The notes under the pieces are model-generated. The model had not been told where the DNA came from. It did no database searches and saw nothing but the letters and a program-made list of their open reading frames with translations. Shown here piece by piece: positions 8,690 to 17,273 of a DNA stretch of 64,000 nucleotides. The stretch is taken from positions 1 to 64,000 of the forward strand of contig CANMLU010000009.1 of the NCBI GenBank assembly GCA_947498815.1, written 5' to 3'. This DNA is from an uncultured Aquimarina sp. (GTDB lineage Bacteria > Bacteroidota > Bacteroidia > Flavobacteriales > Flavobacteriaceae). How positions within the stretch are numbered: the stretch's first letter is position 1; every line of letters begins with the position of its first letter. A program made the translations under genes and the position numbers.

Positions 8690-9010
8690 ACAAAGCTAGT
8701 GCCAGGCCCGGGCAAGGTAGTTCGCATCCATACTATCATGGTACGCCGGAGCAAAGTGATGCTTTTGGGCCGGGCCATGGTGCTTCGAGGCCGTGGCAAG
8801 GTACTTCGAACCACCTCTGTATGGGTCGGCGGGCCTGTATCACGTCCAAAAAAGCACCAAATCGTGGCCTCGAGGCCACGATGGATCAGAAAAAAGGATG
8901 CCAGTGCGGCTTCGAAGCCGTAGTAAGGTCTAACGAAGCATCACTTTATGGCCTCGAACTACCTTTTTGTGGGTCCGACCCCCTTATGGTATGGGGTGCT
9001 ACCCCCTATT
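8690..9010. other. GC-rich patch with short palindromes
   Basis: This patch is clearly richer in G and C than its neighbours. It holds cgtggcctcgaggccacg (about 8863-8880), a perfect 18-base palindrome, ggcttcgaagcc (about 8909), and several degenerate copies of 'aaggtacttcg'/'ggtgcttcgaggc'. Frames through it give low-complexity sequence without family features. Origin unknown. Confidence 0.6.
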
Positions 9011-9049
9011 AAGTGGCTCTTGGTTTTCATAATGCATCTTGATACCAGC

Positions 9050-9582
9050 CTGCACTGAGCCTGTCGAAGTGCTCGATGTGACGTAGCGTGACGTTGGATG
9101 AAGTTGCGTACAAAAATGATAACGCCCGTCAGTTCGAGTGATTTTTCGCAATGCAATGAAGAAAAATTGCCCGCCTGACCGGACGGGCAGGTATCGAGAA
9201 CCCTTTACTTTGAAAAATCCTTTTTGGCAAGGTCAGGAAGTTTATCATACTCACCAGCTATCAAAGCTTCTTTTTTAGCTCGAGACCATTTCTTAATCTG
9301 TTTCTCTATACCAATTGCAAAAGTAATATCAGTAAACTCACATTTATAAACCAACTCAAGTGGTCTTCTTTTATAAGTATAGCAATCTTTGTAAAACCCT
9401 GATTGATGCTGGAACATTCGTTTATTAAGATTAGATGTAACTCCTGTGTAATACGAATTATCAGAACATTTTAAAATATAGACATAAGATTGTTTCATTG
9501 AACTAAATATATAACTTTTTACTTTCAAAAGCATCTCGATACAATCCTCCCAAGGTCGGATCACTCGATGTGACGTAGCGTG
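9050..9582 (+). mobile_element. Full-length repeat element carrying a GIY-YIG nuclease gene
   Basis: The left half (9050-9203) is the hairpin-rich repeat ending 'tatcgagaaccc', and the right half (9531-9582) begins 'gcatctcgatacaatcctcc' and ends 'ctcgatgtgacgtagcgtg'. Between them lies the complete nuclease gene 9205-9498. In the other copies (71, 9613, 9884, 10106, 14761) the same two halves are joined by about 40-45 bases. The arrangement looks like an autonomous element with gene-less derivatives, comparable in logic to RAYT/REP or IS/MITE pairs. Mobility itself is not shown. Confidence 0.65.
9205..9498 (-). CDS. GIY-YIG endonuclease family protein
   Basis: A single-domain GIY-YIG protein of 97 residues. 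The GIY motif is read as 'YVYIL' at the N-terminus, YIG as 'YYTG' near 17-20, the catalytic Arg as 'NKRMFQHQSG' near 28, and the metal-binding Glu as 'IEKQIKKWSR' near 65. This is the size of the small UPF0213/YhbQ-type proteins. The frame is open further upstream, into the repeat arm, but the ATG at 9498 gives the conserved N-terminus and stays inside the unique segment, so I start there. Its stop lies two bases after the left repeat arm. Being enclosed by repeat halves suggests it acts on, or was carried by, this repeat family (inference). Confidence 0.88.
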   Translation of the reverse strand: MKQSYVYILKCSDNSYYTGVTSNLNKRMFQHQSGFYKDCYTYKRRPLELVYKCEFTDITFAIGIEKQIKKWSRAKKEALIAGEYDKLPDLAKKDFSK

Positions 9583-9612
9583 TAAAATTAAACTGAACTT
9601 AACTTTATCAAA

Positions 9613-9876
9613 GTGCTCGATGTGACGTAGCGTGACGTTGGATGTAACCCTTCGACAAGCTCAGGGTGACGCAAGTACAAGAATCAAAACGCCCGTCAGT
9701 TCGAGTGATTTTTCGAAATGTAATGGAGGAAAATTGCCCGCCTGACCGGACGGGCAGGTATCGAGAACCCTGCTAAACCTTGATGCCCAAACTAAACCTA
9801 CTTCTTCGCAAAGCATCTCGATACAATCCTCTCCCGATAGCCATCGGGATCAGATCACTCGATGTGACGTAGCGTG
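9613..9876 (+). repeat. Gene-less copy of the GIY-YIG-associated repeat
   Basis: The order is 'gtgctcgatgtgacgtagcg', 'cccttcgacaagctcagggtg', 'cgcccgtcagttcgagtg', hairpin 'gcccgcctgaccggacgggc', 'tatcgagaaccc', a 43-base spacer, 'gcatctcgatacaatcctc', palindrome cccgatagccatcggg and 'cactcgatgtgacgtagcg'. Confidence 0.85.
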
Positions 9877-9883
9877 TAAAAAT

Positions 9884-10076
9884 CAAAACGCCCGTCAGTT
9901 CGAGTGATTTTTCGTAATGTAATGAAGAAAAATTGCCCGCCTGACCGGACGGGCAGGTATCGAGAACCCTGCTAAACCTTAATGTCCAAACTAAACCTAC
10001 TTCTTCGTAATGCATCTCGATACAATCCTCCCCCGATAGCCATCGGGATCAGATCACTCGATGTGACGTAGCGTGT
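9884..10076 (+). repeat. Gene-less copy of the GIY-YIG-associated repeat
   Basis: Nearly identical to 9613-9876 from 'cgcccgtcagttcgagtg' to the right end, but without the left 'gacaagctcaggg' segment. Confidence 0.85.
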
Positions 10077-10105
10077 AAAATTAAACAGAACTTAACTTTA
10101 TCAAA

Positions 10106-10348
10106 GTGCTCGATGTGACGTAGCGTGACGTTGGATGTAACCCTTCGACAAGCTCAGGGTGACGCAAGTACAAGAATCAAAACGCCCGTCAGTTCGAGTG
10201 TTTTGTTGTAGCGTAGTGGAAACAAAATGTATCGAGAACCCTGCTAAACCTCGATGCTCAAACTAAACCTACTTCTTCGTAATGCATCTCGATACAATCC
10301 TCTCCCGATAGCCATCGGGATCAGATCACTCGATGTGACGTAGCGTGT
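10106..10348 (+). repeat. Gene-less copy, hairpin variant
   Basis: This copy has the left segment but the GC-rich hairpin is replaced by 'ttttgttgtagcgtagtgg' followed by aaacaaaat, a different stem (ttttgtt/aacaaaa). The variant recurs at 14761. Confidence 0.85.
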
Positions 10349-10408
10349 AGACAATGTTATCGACACAGAAAAACATTTCCACACTATCCATCGTTAAAAA
10401 AACTTCAA

Positions 10409-10448
10409 GAAAAAATCTCAGTTCTGAAAAATGAAACTGGGATTTTTT
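10409..10448 (+). terminator. Terminator-like hairpin
   Basis: aaaaatctcagtt pairs with aactgggatttttt with one mismatch, and six T follow. A related but decayed motif lies at 7806-7848. No plus-strand gene lies close upstream, so it may travel with repeats. Confidence 0.55.
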
Positions 10449-10574
10449 AGTATTGCTAATTCATAACCATAATTAACTTTTAAAATGCTAGGTATACTAT
10501 GGCTACGCTTTAACCTTACTTTCACATAAGCACTTATGTTATTTTATTACCTTCCGCCTTAAAAAATTCAACTC

Positions 10575-13082
10575 ATGCTCAAAAAAATACTTTTACTACT
10601 CATATTAATGGTAGCATTTACAACTACAGATAGTTATGCTTTTCAGTCTAAAAAAAGAAAGAAAGGCAAGAAAACAGAAGCTCCTGCCAAGAAAAATGGT
10701 CAAAAGAAAGACACTATTCTGCCTTACAACAAGGTGATTACCAAAAATGCAAAGACCGATAAAGGTCTGTTTGATGTTCATTATGTAGGTGATAAATACT
10801 TTTATGAAATTCCGGACACTTTATTGAATCGAGAAATGCTCATGGTTACACGTATTGCCAAAACTGCCACAGGTATAGGTTTTGGTGGTGGAAAACAAAA
10901 TACACAAGTGCTACGCTGGCAAAAGAAAAACAAGCAAATATTACTACGAGTGGTTTCTCATCAAATCTTTGCAGCAGATTCTTTACCTATACACGAGGCT
11001 GTTGAAAATTCAAATTTCGAACCTGTCTTATACGCTTTCCCTATCAAGGCCTTTCATAAAGACTCGGTAAATGCTACTAATAATGCTACGGTGATTGATA
11101 TCACCCAATTATTTAAGAAGGACGTAAAAGCGCTTGGTTTTCCTGATCGCCGACGTAAACAATTCAAGATTTCAAAATTAGACGACAATAGGTCTTATAT
11201 CGATACGATACGCAGTTATCCTTTAAATATTGAAGCCCGCCATGTAAAAACATATAACGCAGCCGAGCCCCCATCGAATACCAGCACAGGATCTATATCT
11301 CTGGAAATGAGCAATTCGATGATTTTACTGCCTAAAACACCGATGAAACGTCGTTATTTTGATCAACGCGTAGGATGGTTTGCACGAGGACAAACAGATT
11401 ATGGACTAGAAGCACAAGAGAGTAAAACTGTGCGTTATCTTGATCGATGGAGACTTGAAGTGAAAGACGAAGACATCGAAAAATTTAAACGAGGCGAACT
11501 GGTTGTTCCGAAAAAGCAAATCGTATACTACATTGACAGAGCGACACCAAAAAAGTGGCGAAAATACATTAAGCAAGGAATCGAAGATTGGCAAGTTGCA
11601 TTTGAGGAAGCCGGATTTAAAGAGGCAATCATTGCCAAAGATCCTCCTACTGTTGAGGAAGATCCCGATTGGAGTCCAGAAGATGTACGATACTCTGTGG
11701 TACGATACCTGGCTTCTCCCATCCCTAATGCCAATGGACCACATGTGAGTGATCCAAGATCGGGTGAAATTCTTGAAAGTGACATCAACTGGTATCACAA
11801 TGTAATGACCTTACTGCGCAATTGGTTCTTTGTGCAAACCGCGGCTATTAATCCAGAGGCGCAAGACGTTGCCTTTAAAGATGAAGTCATGGGACAATTG
11901 ATTCGTTTTGTATCTGCTCATGAGGTAGGTCACACTATAGGCTTACCACACAATATGGGTAGTAGTGTTGCATATCCTGTAGAATCTCTTAGAGACCCTG
12001 TATTTACCAAAAAATATGGTACTGCACCATCTATTATGGACTATGCTCGATTTAACTATATAGCGCAGCCAGGTGATGGTGATGTGGCACTAATGCCCAA
12101 TATTGGGATTTATGATAAACATGCGATACGTTGGGGCTATAGACCTATTCTGGATAAAACCGCAAAAGACGAAAAGAAGACACTGGATCAATGGATTCTG
12201 AAACATCAAAACGATCCTATGTATCGTTTCGGTAAACAGCAGTTTGGTGTGATAGACCCCAGTTCGCAAACAGAAGATTTGGGAGATGATGCAGTAAATG
12301 CAAGCACCTACGGAATCAAAAATTTACAACGTATTGTGCCTAATCTTATCAAATGGACTGCAGAAGATGGTAAAAATTATGATGATCTGGCAACGATGTA
12401 CCGACAGGTACTTGGGCAATATAATCGCTACATGGGTCACGTAAGCTCTAATATTGGAGGAGTGTATGAATACTACAAAACCTATGATCAAGAAGGTGCT
12501 GTGTATACTCATGTGACCAAAGAAAACCAAAACCGAGCTATGAAATTTTTGCAGGAACAACTGTTTACTACTCCGAAATGGTTACTAGAAAAATCTATTT
12601 TTGATAAAATTGAATCTGCTGGTAGTGTAGAACGCATTCGCAATTTTCAGGTTAGAACGCTAAACAACCTCTTGGATCACGGTCGTATGGCTCGATTAAT
12701 AGAGAACGAAGCTTTAAATAATGACGAAGCTTATACCCTGTTGAATATGATGACCGGCTTGCGCTCTGGTTTATGGTCAGAACTTCGAAGTGGTCGTACC
12801 ATCGATGTATATCGACGTAATTTACAACGTGCCTATGTGGATCGAATGGAATTTTTAATGACCAAAGATCAACCAAAAATTCCGGAGAATATAAGACGTT
12901 TTGTAGTAAGAACGAATGTTAACGCTTCGCAAAGTGATATTAGGGCGGTTGTAAGAGCTGAACTAAATGCTTTACGTAGAGATACTCGCAACGCCATTGG
13001 CAGAACTTCTGATAGAATGTCGAGATATCATCTACAAGATATTGTAGAACGTATCACAGCAATTTTGGAACCAAAAAAATAA
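10575..13082 (+). CDS. Secreted zinc-dependent metalloprotease (DUF5117/5118 type)
   Basis: An 835-residue protein with a signal peptide (about 1-23). The zinc site is H449-E-V-G-H453-x5-H459, the HExxHxxGxxH signature of metzincins, followed by 'SIMDYARFNYIAQPGD', which matches the Met-turn. The N-terminal half fits the DUF5118 and DUF5117 segments and the C-terminal part the domain usually paired with them; this family is frequent in Bacteroidota and often annotated as zinc-dependent metalloprotease. No T9SS tail is visible, so export to the periplasm by Sec is the simplest reading. It stands alone, with a strong terminator at 13101. Confidence 0.92.
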   Translation: MLKKILLLLILMVAFTTTDSYAFQSKKRKKGKKTEAPAKKNGQKKDTILPYNKVITKNAKTDKGLFDVHYVGDKYFYEIPDTLLNREMLMVTRIAKTATGIGFGGGKQNTQVLRWQKKNKQILLRVVSHQIFAADSLPIHEAVENSNFEPVLYAFPIKAFHKDSVNATNNATVIDITQLFKKDVKALGFPDRRRKQFKISKLDDNRSYIDTIRSYPLNIEARHVKTYNAAEPPSNTSTGSISLEMSNSMILLPKTPMKRRYFDQRVGWFARGQTDYGLEAQESKTVRYLDRWRLEVKDEDIEKFKRGELVVPKKQIVYYIDRATPKKWRKYIKQGIEDWQVAFEEAGFKEAIIAKDPPTVEEDPDWSPEDVRYSVVRYLASPIPNANGPHVSDPRSGEILESDINWYHNVMTLLRNWFFVQTAAINPEAQDVAFKDEVMGQLIRFVSAHEVGHTIGLPHNMGSSVAYPVESLRDPVFTKKYGTAPSIMDYARFNYIAQPGDGDVALMPNIGIYDKHAIRWGYRPILDKTAKDEKKTLDQWILKHQNDPMYRFGKQQFGVIDPSSQTEDLGDDAVNASTYGIKNLQRIVPNLIKWTAEDGKNYDDLATMYRQVLGQYNRYMGHVSSNIGGVYEYYKTYDQEGAVYTHVTKENQNRAMKFLQEQLFTTPKWLLEKSIFDKIESAGSVERIRNFQVRTLNNLLDHGRMARLIENEALNNDEAYTLLNMMTGLRSGLWSELRSGRTIDVYRRNLQRAYVDRMEFLMTKDQPKIPENIRRFVVRTNVNASQSDIRAVVRAELNALRRDTRNAIGRTSDRMSRYHLQDIVERITAILEPKK

Positions 13083-13100
13083 GCTACCTTAATAGTTATA

Positions 13101-13140
13101 ACCCCTACTTGAATCATTCCAGTAGGGGTTTTGTTTTTTT
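13101..13140 (+). terminator. Intrinsic terminator of the metalloprotease gene
   Basis: acccctact pairs with agtaggggt around 11 bases and is followed by a T-rich run to 13140. Confidence 0.85.
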
Positions 13141-13181
13141 TATAAACTCCTATAATCTAATGCAGATCAAGGCTTTAATTT

Positions 13182-13220
13182 AAAAAAACAGGCTCGTACA
13201 AAACACACGAACCTGCTTTT
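13182..13220 (-). terminator. Intrinsic terminator of the S41 peptidase gene
   Basis: Read on the minus strand, caggttcgt pairs with acgagcctg with one mismatch and is followed by seven T. It lies 24 bases past the stop of the gene at 13244. Confidence 0.75.
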
Positions 13221-13243
13221 AGCATCAAACCTAACCAACCTAC

Positions 13244-14641
13244 TTACTTTGTTAATATTTCGATAGCTTTATCGATACCACTATCTTTTTGCGCTGTAAA
13301 ATCTTCATCCAATAAAAAGGGCGCTTCGTTTTCTGGTGTTGGGCCTATACCCACTCCTTCAAAAACCTCTCCTTGTGCATCGCTATAGACCTCGTTGGAT
13401 AAACCAAGTTGTCCTCCGTTGGGCAGAGCATGTGATAGGATATCCGAAAATACACCGTTGGTATTCTCACCCGCAATAGTGACATTGGGCAGCTCTTTCA
13501 TACACAACGCAAAGACCTCTGCAGCACTCGCGGTTAATGGACCAGTAAGTAATACGATATCTCCTGTAAACTGAAAGTCTCCATTTGGGCCTATTGAAAA
13601 TACTTGTTCCTCGGCAAATCCATTCCCCAGTCTTGCTTTTTTAGAAAAAACCGCTCGTTGATCACCTATAAATCTTGCTACAATATCTTTGGATACTGTA
13701 TCTAAACCACCTCCGTTAAATCGAATATCGATAATCAGTTTTGTGACTCCAGAATTTTTTATATCGTTCATCATTTTATCCAATACTGCGTTGAGCTGGA
13801 TTAACTCATCAGAATTAGTTCTTGCAAAACCTTCCATACCTGCAATATTAACGTATCCAATATCATCACTAATTAGGCCCCACGCGAGGTTTTCACTCGT
13901 ATCAATTTCAAAATTACCATTCAGGTACTTTTCGATGATAATATTTGCTTTTTGATCTGTAATAGTATCAAAATCTTCTTCGGTTTCGATTGTATTATTT
14001 CCGCTTATATTGGCATTAAGGCGTTCAAATAAATTTGGTAATCCTGCATTGATAAAAACCCCTTTTTCTGGATCCACCACGTTTACATGACCATCTTCGA
14101 GCAAATACACCAACTCTTCTATGGTGGCATATAAATTTTCTTCGGTCACCTGATCTCTAAGGCTTTCGTATTGTGCCCAGTCTACATTTCTCAATTCAAA
14201 AAATGCATAATAATCATTAAAGATGTTCCAGAAATGATCAAAGTTTACTTTAGCATCTTCGGTACTTGCAATTTGCTCCGGAAGACAGCTTTCGGTTAAA
14301 TCTGATAAACGAGTTAAACGAAGCGGAGATAAAAACTGAAAGGAAGACAAAACAAGTTCGGTCTCATTTACATCCGAAAATTCGATGCCCAAATCTTCGA
14401 GCTTAAAATCACTATCCAAAACTGCACACCCGGCTTCGGAATAATTGTACAGCACGTCTTTACCGTCTTTAAACTCTAGCACATACCCTTTTTCTGCCAA
14501 TTGCCAGATCCCATCCAATGGATCTTTGTCTGGTTGATCATCGTCGGATTGGCAGGCAAAACATAAGAATACTATAAGGCACAAAGAAGCCTTTTTGAGC
14601 GTTTTAAAAATAGGTTTCTGGTTTAATGTGGTTAATTTCAT
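13244..14641 (-). CDS. S41 family peptidase lipoprotein
   Basis: A 465-residue lipoprotein with a lipobox at Cys30. Residues about 110-460 form a C-terminal-processing-peptidase (S41) domain: a helical N-terminal part, then 'KLIIDIRFNGGG' and the catalytic Ser region 'TGPLTASAAEVFA', then 'GENTNGVFSD'. No PDZ domain is obvious, as in the Tricorn/interphotoreceptor-type S41 lipoproteins of Bacteroidota. It should degrade peptides in the periplasm or at the outer membrane. It is monocistronic and convergent with the metalloprotease gene. Confidence 0.88.
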   Translation of the reverse strand: MKLTTLNQKPIFKTLKKASLCLIVFLCFACQSDDDQPDKDPLDGIWQLAEKGYVLEFKDGKDVLYNYSEAGCAVLDSDFKLEDLGIEFSDVNETELVLSSFQFLSPLRLTRLSDLTESCLPEQIASTEDAKVNFDHFWNIFNDYYAFFELRNVDWAQYESLRDQVTEENLYATIEELVYLLEDGHVNVVDPEKGVFINAGLPNLFERLNANISGNNTIETEEDFDTITDQKANIIIEKYLNGNFEIDTSENLAWGLISDDIGYVNIAGMEGFARTNSDELIQLNAVLDKMMNDIKNSGVTKLIIDIRFNGGGLDTVSKDIVARFIGDQRAVFSKKARLGNGFAEEQVFSIGPNGDFQFTGDIVLLTGPLTASAAEVFALCMKELPNVTIAGENTNGVFSDILSHALPNGGQLGLSNEVYSDAQGEVFEGVGIGPTPENEAPFLLDEDFTAQKDSGIDKAIEILTK

Positions 14642-14760
14642 ATTGTTGATTTTTGATTAAGAATTGTTACTGCTAATGACAATTAAAAAATAAAAGGGTT
14701 GCATAAAACTTGAAAATATATCTCGATCCCTTTGCCCAATGTGCTGTAGCACGCAAAAAT

Positions 14761-14917
14761 TAAAACGCTCGTCAGTTCGAGTGTTTTGTTATAACGTAGT
14801 GGAAACAAAATGTATCGAGAATCCTACTAAACTTTAATACTCAAATTAAAACTTCTTCTTCTAATGCATCTCGATACAATCCTCCCAAGGTCGGATCACT
14901 CGATGTGACGTAGCGTA
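14761..14917 (+). repeat. Gene-less copy, hairpin variant
   Basis: It starts 'taaaacgctcgtcagttcg', has the ttttgtt/aacaaaa stem, a diverged spacer and the 'cccaaggtcggatcactcg' right end found also at 71 and 9550. It is the most diverged near-complete copy. Confidence 0.8.
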
Positions 14918-15022
14918 AAAACTAAGCTACGCTGGAATGACATCGTATTTTACGGTTTCCCCAGAATTTCCCCCTGTATAAAAAGGGGTTTATTCCCGAT
15001 GGTGTCGTATTGTGATTTGGTT

Positions 15023-15030
15023 TAGGTTTG
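15023..15030 (+). promoter_or_regulatory. Candidate -7 element TAGGTTTG
   Basis: It matches the Bacteroidota consensus TAnnTTTG 37 bases before the start codon at 15068. No good -33 element at normal spacing. Confidence 0.45.
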
Positions 15031-15067
15031 CCTCACAGAAATTAATAAACCTTAAGTACCCACACAG

Positions 15068-15547
15068 ATGTCTTTAGAAAATCTAGTAAGCGTCACCTTT
15101 TCTGACAAAGAATTACACCAACTTGCTCATGGGATTAATGCAATTAAAGAAGTGCTATTGGGCAAGGCGATTAATTTCGCTCCAGAGCAACGCGAACAAT
15201 ATGAACGCATTGCCAATCAAAACAAACTGATCGTAGACAAGGCAAAAAGTTACATGGACCAGCACCTGGATTGGATCCCTCCTTTTTTGGATAAAGAAGA
15301 ATTTGATCGTGACTATGCTACGCAACAACAAATAGAAACACATGTACAACTGTTCGAAAACCTATCGCAGCAATTGATAGATACCAAAACTTTAATAGGC
15401 TATACTAATTATAGTAGCGCATTGAGTTTTTATCGTATGATGCGTTACCTGGCAGGTAAAAATGAACCCGGAGCAACATCTGTATACCAGGATATGAAAG
15501 CCCTTTTTAAGAAAAATGGTAGTTCGCCAGATAATATCGAAGCCTAA
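15068..15547 (+). CDS. Conserved hypothetical protein, paralogue of 7891-8376
   Basis: Unknown function. The 159-residue soluble, helix-rich protein aligns with that at 7891 over its whole length with high identity, including 'NQNKLIVDKAKSYM' and 'YRMMR'. It has no signal peptide. Here it lies directly upstream of, and convergent with, the lectin/toxin-like gene at 15649. Two copies 7 kb apart, each in repeat-rich DNA, point to duplication in a plastic region. An accessory or immunity role next to the toxin-like gene is only a guess, since the other copy has no such neighbour. Confidence 0.85.
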   Translation: MSLENLVSVTFSDKELHQLAHGINAIKEVLLGKAINFAPEQREQYERIANQNKLIVDKAKSYMDQHLDWIPPFLDKEEFDRDYATQQQIETHVQLFENLSQQLIDTKTLIGYTNYSSALSFYRMMRYLAGKNEPGATSVYQDMKALFKKNGSSPDNIEA

Positions 15548-15589
15548 TTAACCACCAATTATTTATTAACCACTTAGTGTTCGACCTTG

Positions 15590-15631
15590 CCATATCCTCT
15601 CTATCTGGGAGAGGAATAAGGCGAGGGATCC
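15590..15631. repeat. Half copy of the inverted repeat at 8405
   Basis: 'cctctctatctgggagagga' followed by 'ataaggcgaggga' matches the left half of the inverted repeat that follows the other paralogue. Confidence 0.6.
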
Positions 15632-15648
15632 TAATAGTATATCTTGAA

Positions 15649-17208
15649 TTATACTGGCAATAATTTCCAAATATGATGCCCATCTGGGTTTTTGGCATTG
15701 TTATCACTCTGCCCTCCGATATGATCACTTCCTGCATAATCAATTATAGCACCGGTAGCTTGATTTCTAAGAAAATGATACGCTTGGGTATCTCCGACCG
15801 CGGTAGGTTCTAATTTCCATAAATGATTGGGGTGACCGCTTGGTGAAGGTACAAATCGAAAACTCTCACCATCATAATAATCCACCGCTTGGCTTGTCAT
15901 TTTATTAATTAGATTATGAAATACCCCAGACTCATGTCTTAAGATTTTCCAATGTGCATTATTCCAAACATTGGGAGGCAATTGCAAACTTTCAATATAT
16001 GAACCAATATTGACACTTACTTTTATTCCGGCGGTATATGCGTTAAGTCGACTTTTATGATCCAACCCCATAGCAGCACCAGTAGCCTTATTTATTATCG
16101 CACAACCGTTTCCTGCTCTATTGGGGAGCACTTCCCAAAGGTGATTAGGGTGTTCATCAAAACCTGCTGCTCTTAGTTCTCTTCCATAATAATGATCCAA
16201 AATTTGTCCCGTTGCTTTATTTTGAATTCGAAACCAACGTGGATCACTCTCGCTAGGTACAAACCTCCATAAATGATTAGGATGTCCCGAGTCACTATTC
16301 GAAATCGTTTTTATCTCTTCTCCATCATAATGATCGATCCCATAATTTTTACCCACAATTTTTAAATAATAATAGTCATTACCATGTGGTTTTAATTCAA
16401 ATGAAATATGATATGATTTCTCATTATACTCGGCGTACCTACCCAGCACAAAATCTCCCATCCCGTTAAAAAGCCTATAATCCGTATCCTCAAAGTGATT
16501 GATCGTATTAGGAACGTCTCTGATGATGCTATCTACAAAGGTATTTATACTTGTTATGTAAGCTCCTATCTCTTCGATTTGCTTTTCGGCCATAGCTTTA
16601 TGATTAGGGTTTTCGACATGCTCATAGATACAACGACTCATATGACAGGCGTTCATAAGATCCATTATATACAATGCACTAACGCCTATAAAGCGATTAT
16701 TAAATTCATAAATATCTGCATTGGTATCATACATCCCATTGGCCACATAATTAAGATAATCTGTACTTAATGAACCCTCACCAAGAAGTCTGTCATGAAT
16801 CCGTTCTGTCGTTTTACTTATGGTAGTTAAGGCCTCATAAGGATCATTTTTAAACATCGAATCATATGCCGCTTGATATCCTTCAGTAAGTGTATTGTAC
16901 CTTTCTAAGACAGTTTGAAAATTGGTAAACAACGTGTCAATTGTTGAATGTTGATCTTCGAGATTTGATTCTTCTACGATAGTAGAAATTTTATTGACTG
17001 CCTCATCAATTTTATTTTTGATTTCATCCAATTCCTGAAACACTTCTGCAAACTTAACTTCGTTACCGCCTCCAAATAATTCTTCAATTCCTTTTTTTAA
17101 GAAAAAATCTGCCGGACCTGTAAGTATATCGCTAATTAAGCTTAGTCCCACTTTTGTGCCAATTTTTTCTGCTGTAATACTTGCCAGCCCATCTAGAAAA
17201 CCTCCCAT
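15649..17208 (-). CDS. Helical-domain plus ricin-type lectin protein, toxin-like
   Basis: The 519-residue protein has no signal peptide. Residues about 1-245 are predicted helical with amphipathic stretches and a hydrophobic run near 173-187, like the membrane-acting bundles of alpha-pore-forming toxins. Residues 255-519 hold five repeats about 40-60 residues apart, each ending in a Trp motif: NHLW 311-314, NHLW 355-358, AHW 418-420, NHLW 461-464, HHIW 511-514, with partner motifs 'NKATG'/'NQATG'. This is the QxW periodicity of ricin-B beta-trefoil lectins with His or Asn in place of Gln. A carbohydrate-binding, cell-damaging protein is likely by architecture; target and release route are unknown. 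Confidence 0.75.
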   Translation of the reverse strand: MGGFLDGLASITAEKIGTKVGLSLISDILTGPADFFLKKGIEELFGGGNEVKFAEVFQELDEIKNKIDEAVNKISTIVEESNLEDQHSTIDTLFTNFQTVLERYNTLTEGYQAAYDSMFKNDPYEALTTISKTTERIHDRLLGEGSLSTDYLNYVANGMYDTNADIYEFNNRFIGVSALYIMDLMNACHMSRCIYEHVENPNHKAMAEKQIEEIGAYITSINTFVDSIIRDVPNTINHFEDTDYRLFNGMGDFVLGRYAEYNEKSYHISFELKPHGNDYYYLKIVGKNYGIDHYDGEEIKTISNSDSGHPNHLWRFVPSESDPRWFRIQNKATGQILDHYYGRELRAAGFDEHPNHLWEVLPNRAGNGCAIINKATGAAMGLDHKSRLNAYTAGIKVSVNIGSYIESLQLPPNVWNNAHWKILRHESGVFHNLINKMTSQAVDYYDGESFRFVPSPSGHPNHLWKLEPTAVGDTQAYHFLRNQATGAIIDYAGSDHIGGQSDNNAKNPDGHHIWKLLPV

Positions 17209-17265
17209 AGTTTTATATATTTAAGTTAGTACGTCTAAATTAGAAATTAAACCCGGTTATATGAT

Positions 17266-17273
17266 TACCTTTG
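17266..17273 (+). promoter_or_regulatory. Candidate -7 element TACCTTTG
   Basis: It matches TAnnTTTG, 162 bases before the TIR-like start at 17436, in the divergent region. Confidence 0.35.

Larger units (their letters stand above)
8377..9204. other. 828-bp gene-free stretch of repeats
   Basis: This gap contains, in order: an inverted repeat at 8405-8480, a partial dispersed-repeat copy at 8499-8594, a terminator-like hairpin at 8627-8663, a GC-rich patch at 8690-9010, and the left half of the GIY-YIG element from 9050. Open frames across the GC-rich patch have no recognisable protein and are judged non-coding. Confidence 0.7.
9499..10574. other. 1076-bp gene-free repeat cluster
   Basis: This gap is filled with the right arm of the nuclease element and three gene-less copies in the same orientation (9613-9876, 9884-10076, 10106-10348), then a terminator-like hairpin at 10409-10448 and the leader of the metalloprotease gene. 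The short frames here run through the repeats and are not genes. Confidence 0.8.
14642..15067. other. Divergent intergenic region with one repeat copy
   Basis: Divergent promoters are expected here. Positions 14761-14917 hold a repeat copy of the hairpin-variant type, and 15023-15030 a -7 element for the gene at 15068. No gene seen. Confidence 0.7.

Noticed and set aside
8662-9012. Open frames of 74 and 116 codons through the GC-rich patch
   Set aside because: They arise from high GC, give low-complexity Gly/Ser/Pro/Arg sequence, overlap in different frames and lie on palindromes.
9499-9564. N-terminal extension of the GIY-YIG frame
   Set aside because: The extra 22 residues are encoded partly by the repeat arm; the ATG at 9498 gives the conserved N-terminus.
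9773-10015. Open frames within the repeat copies
   Set aside because: The same sequence recurs in several copies with disrupting differences, and the frames just follow the repeats.
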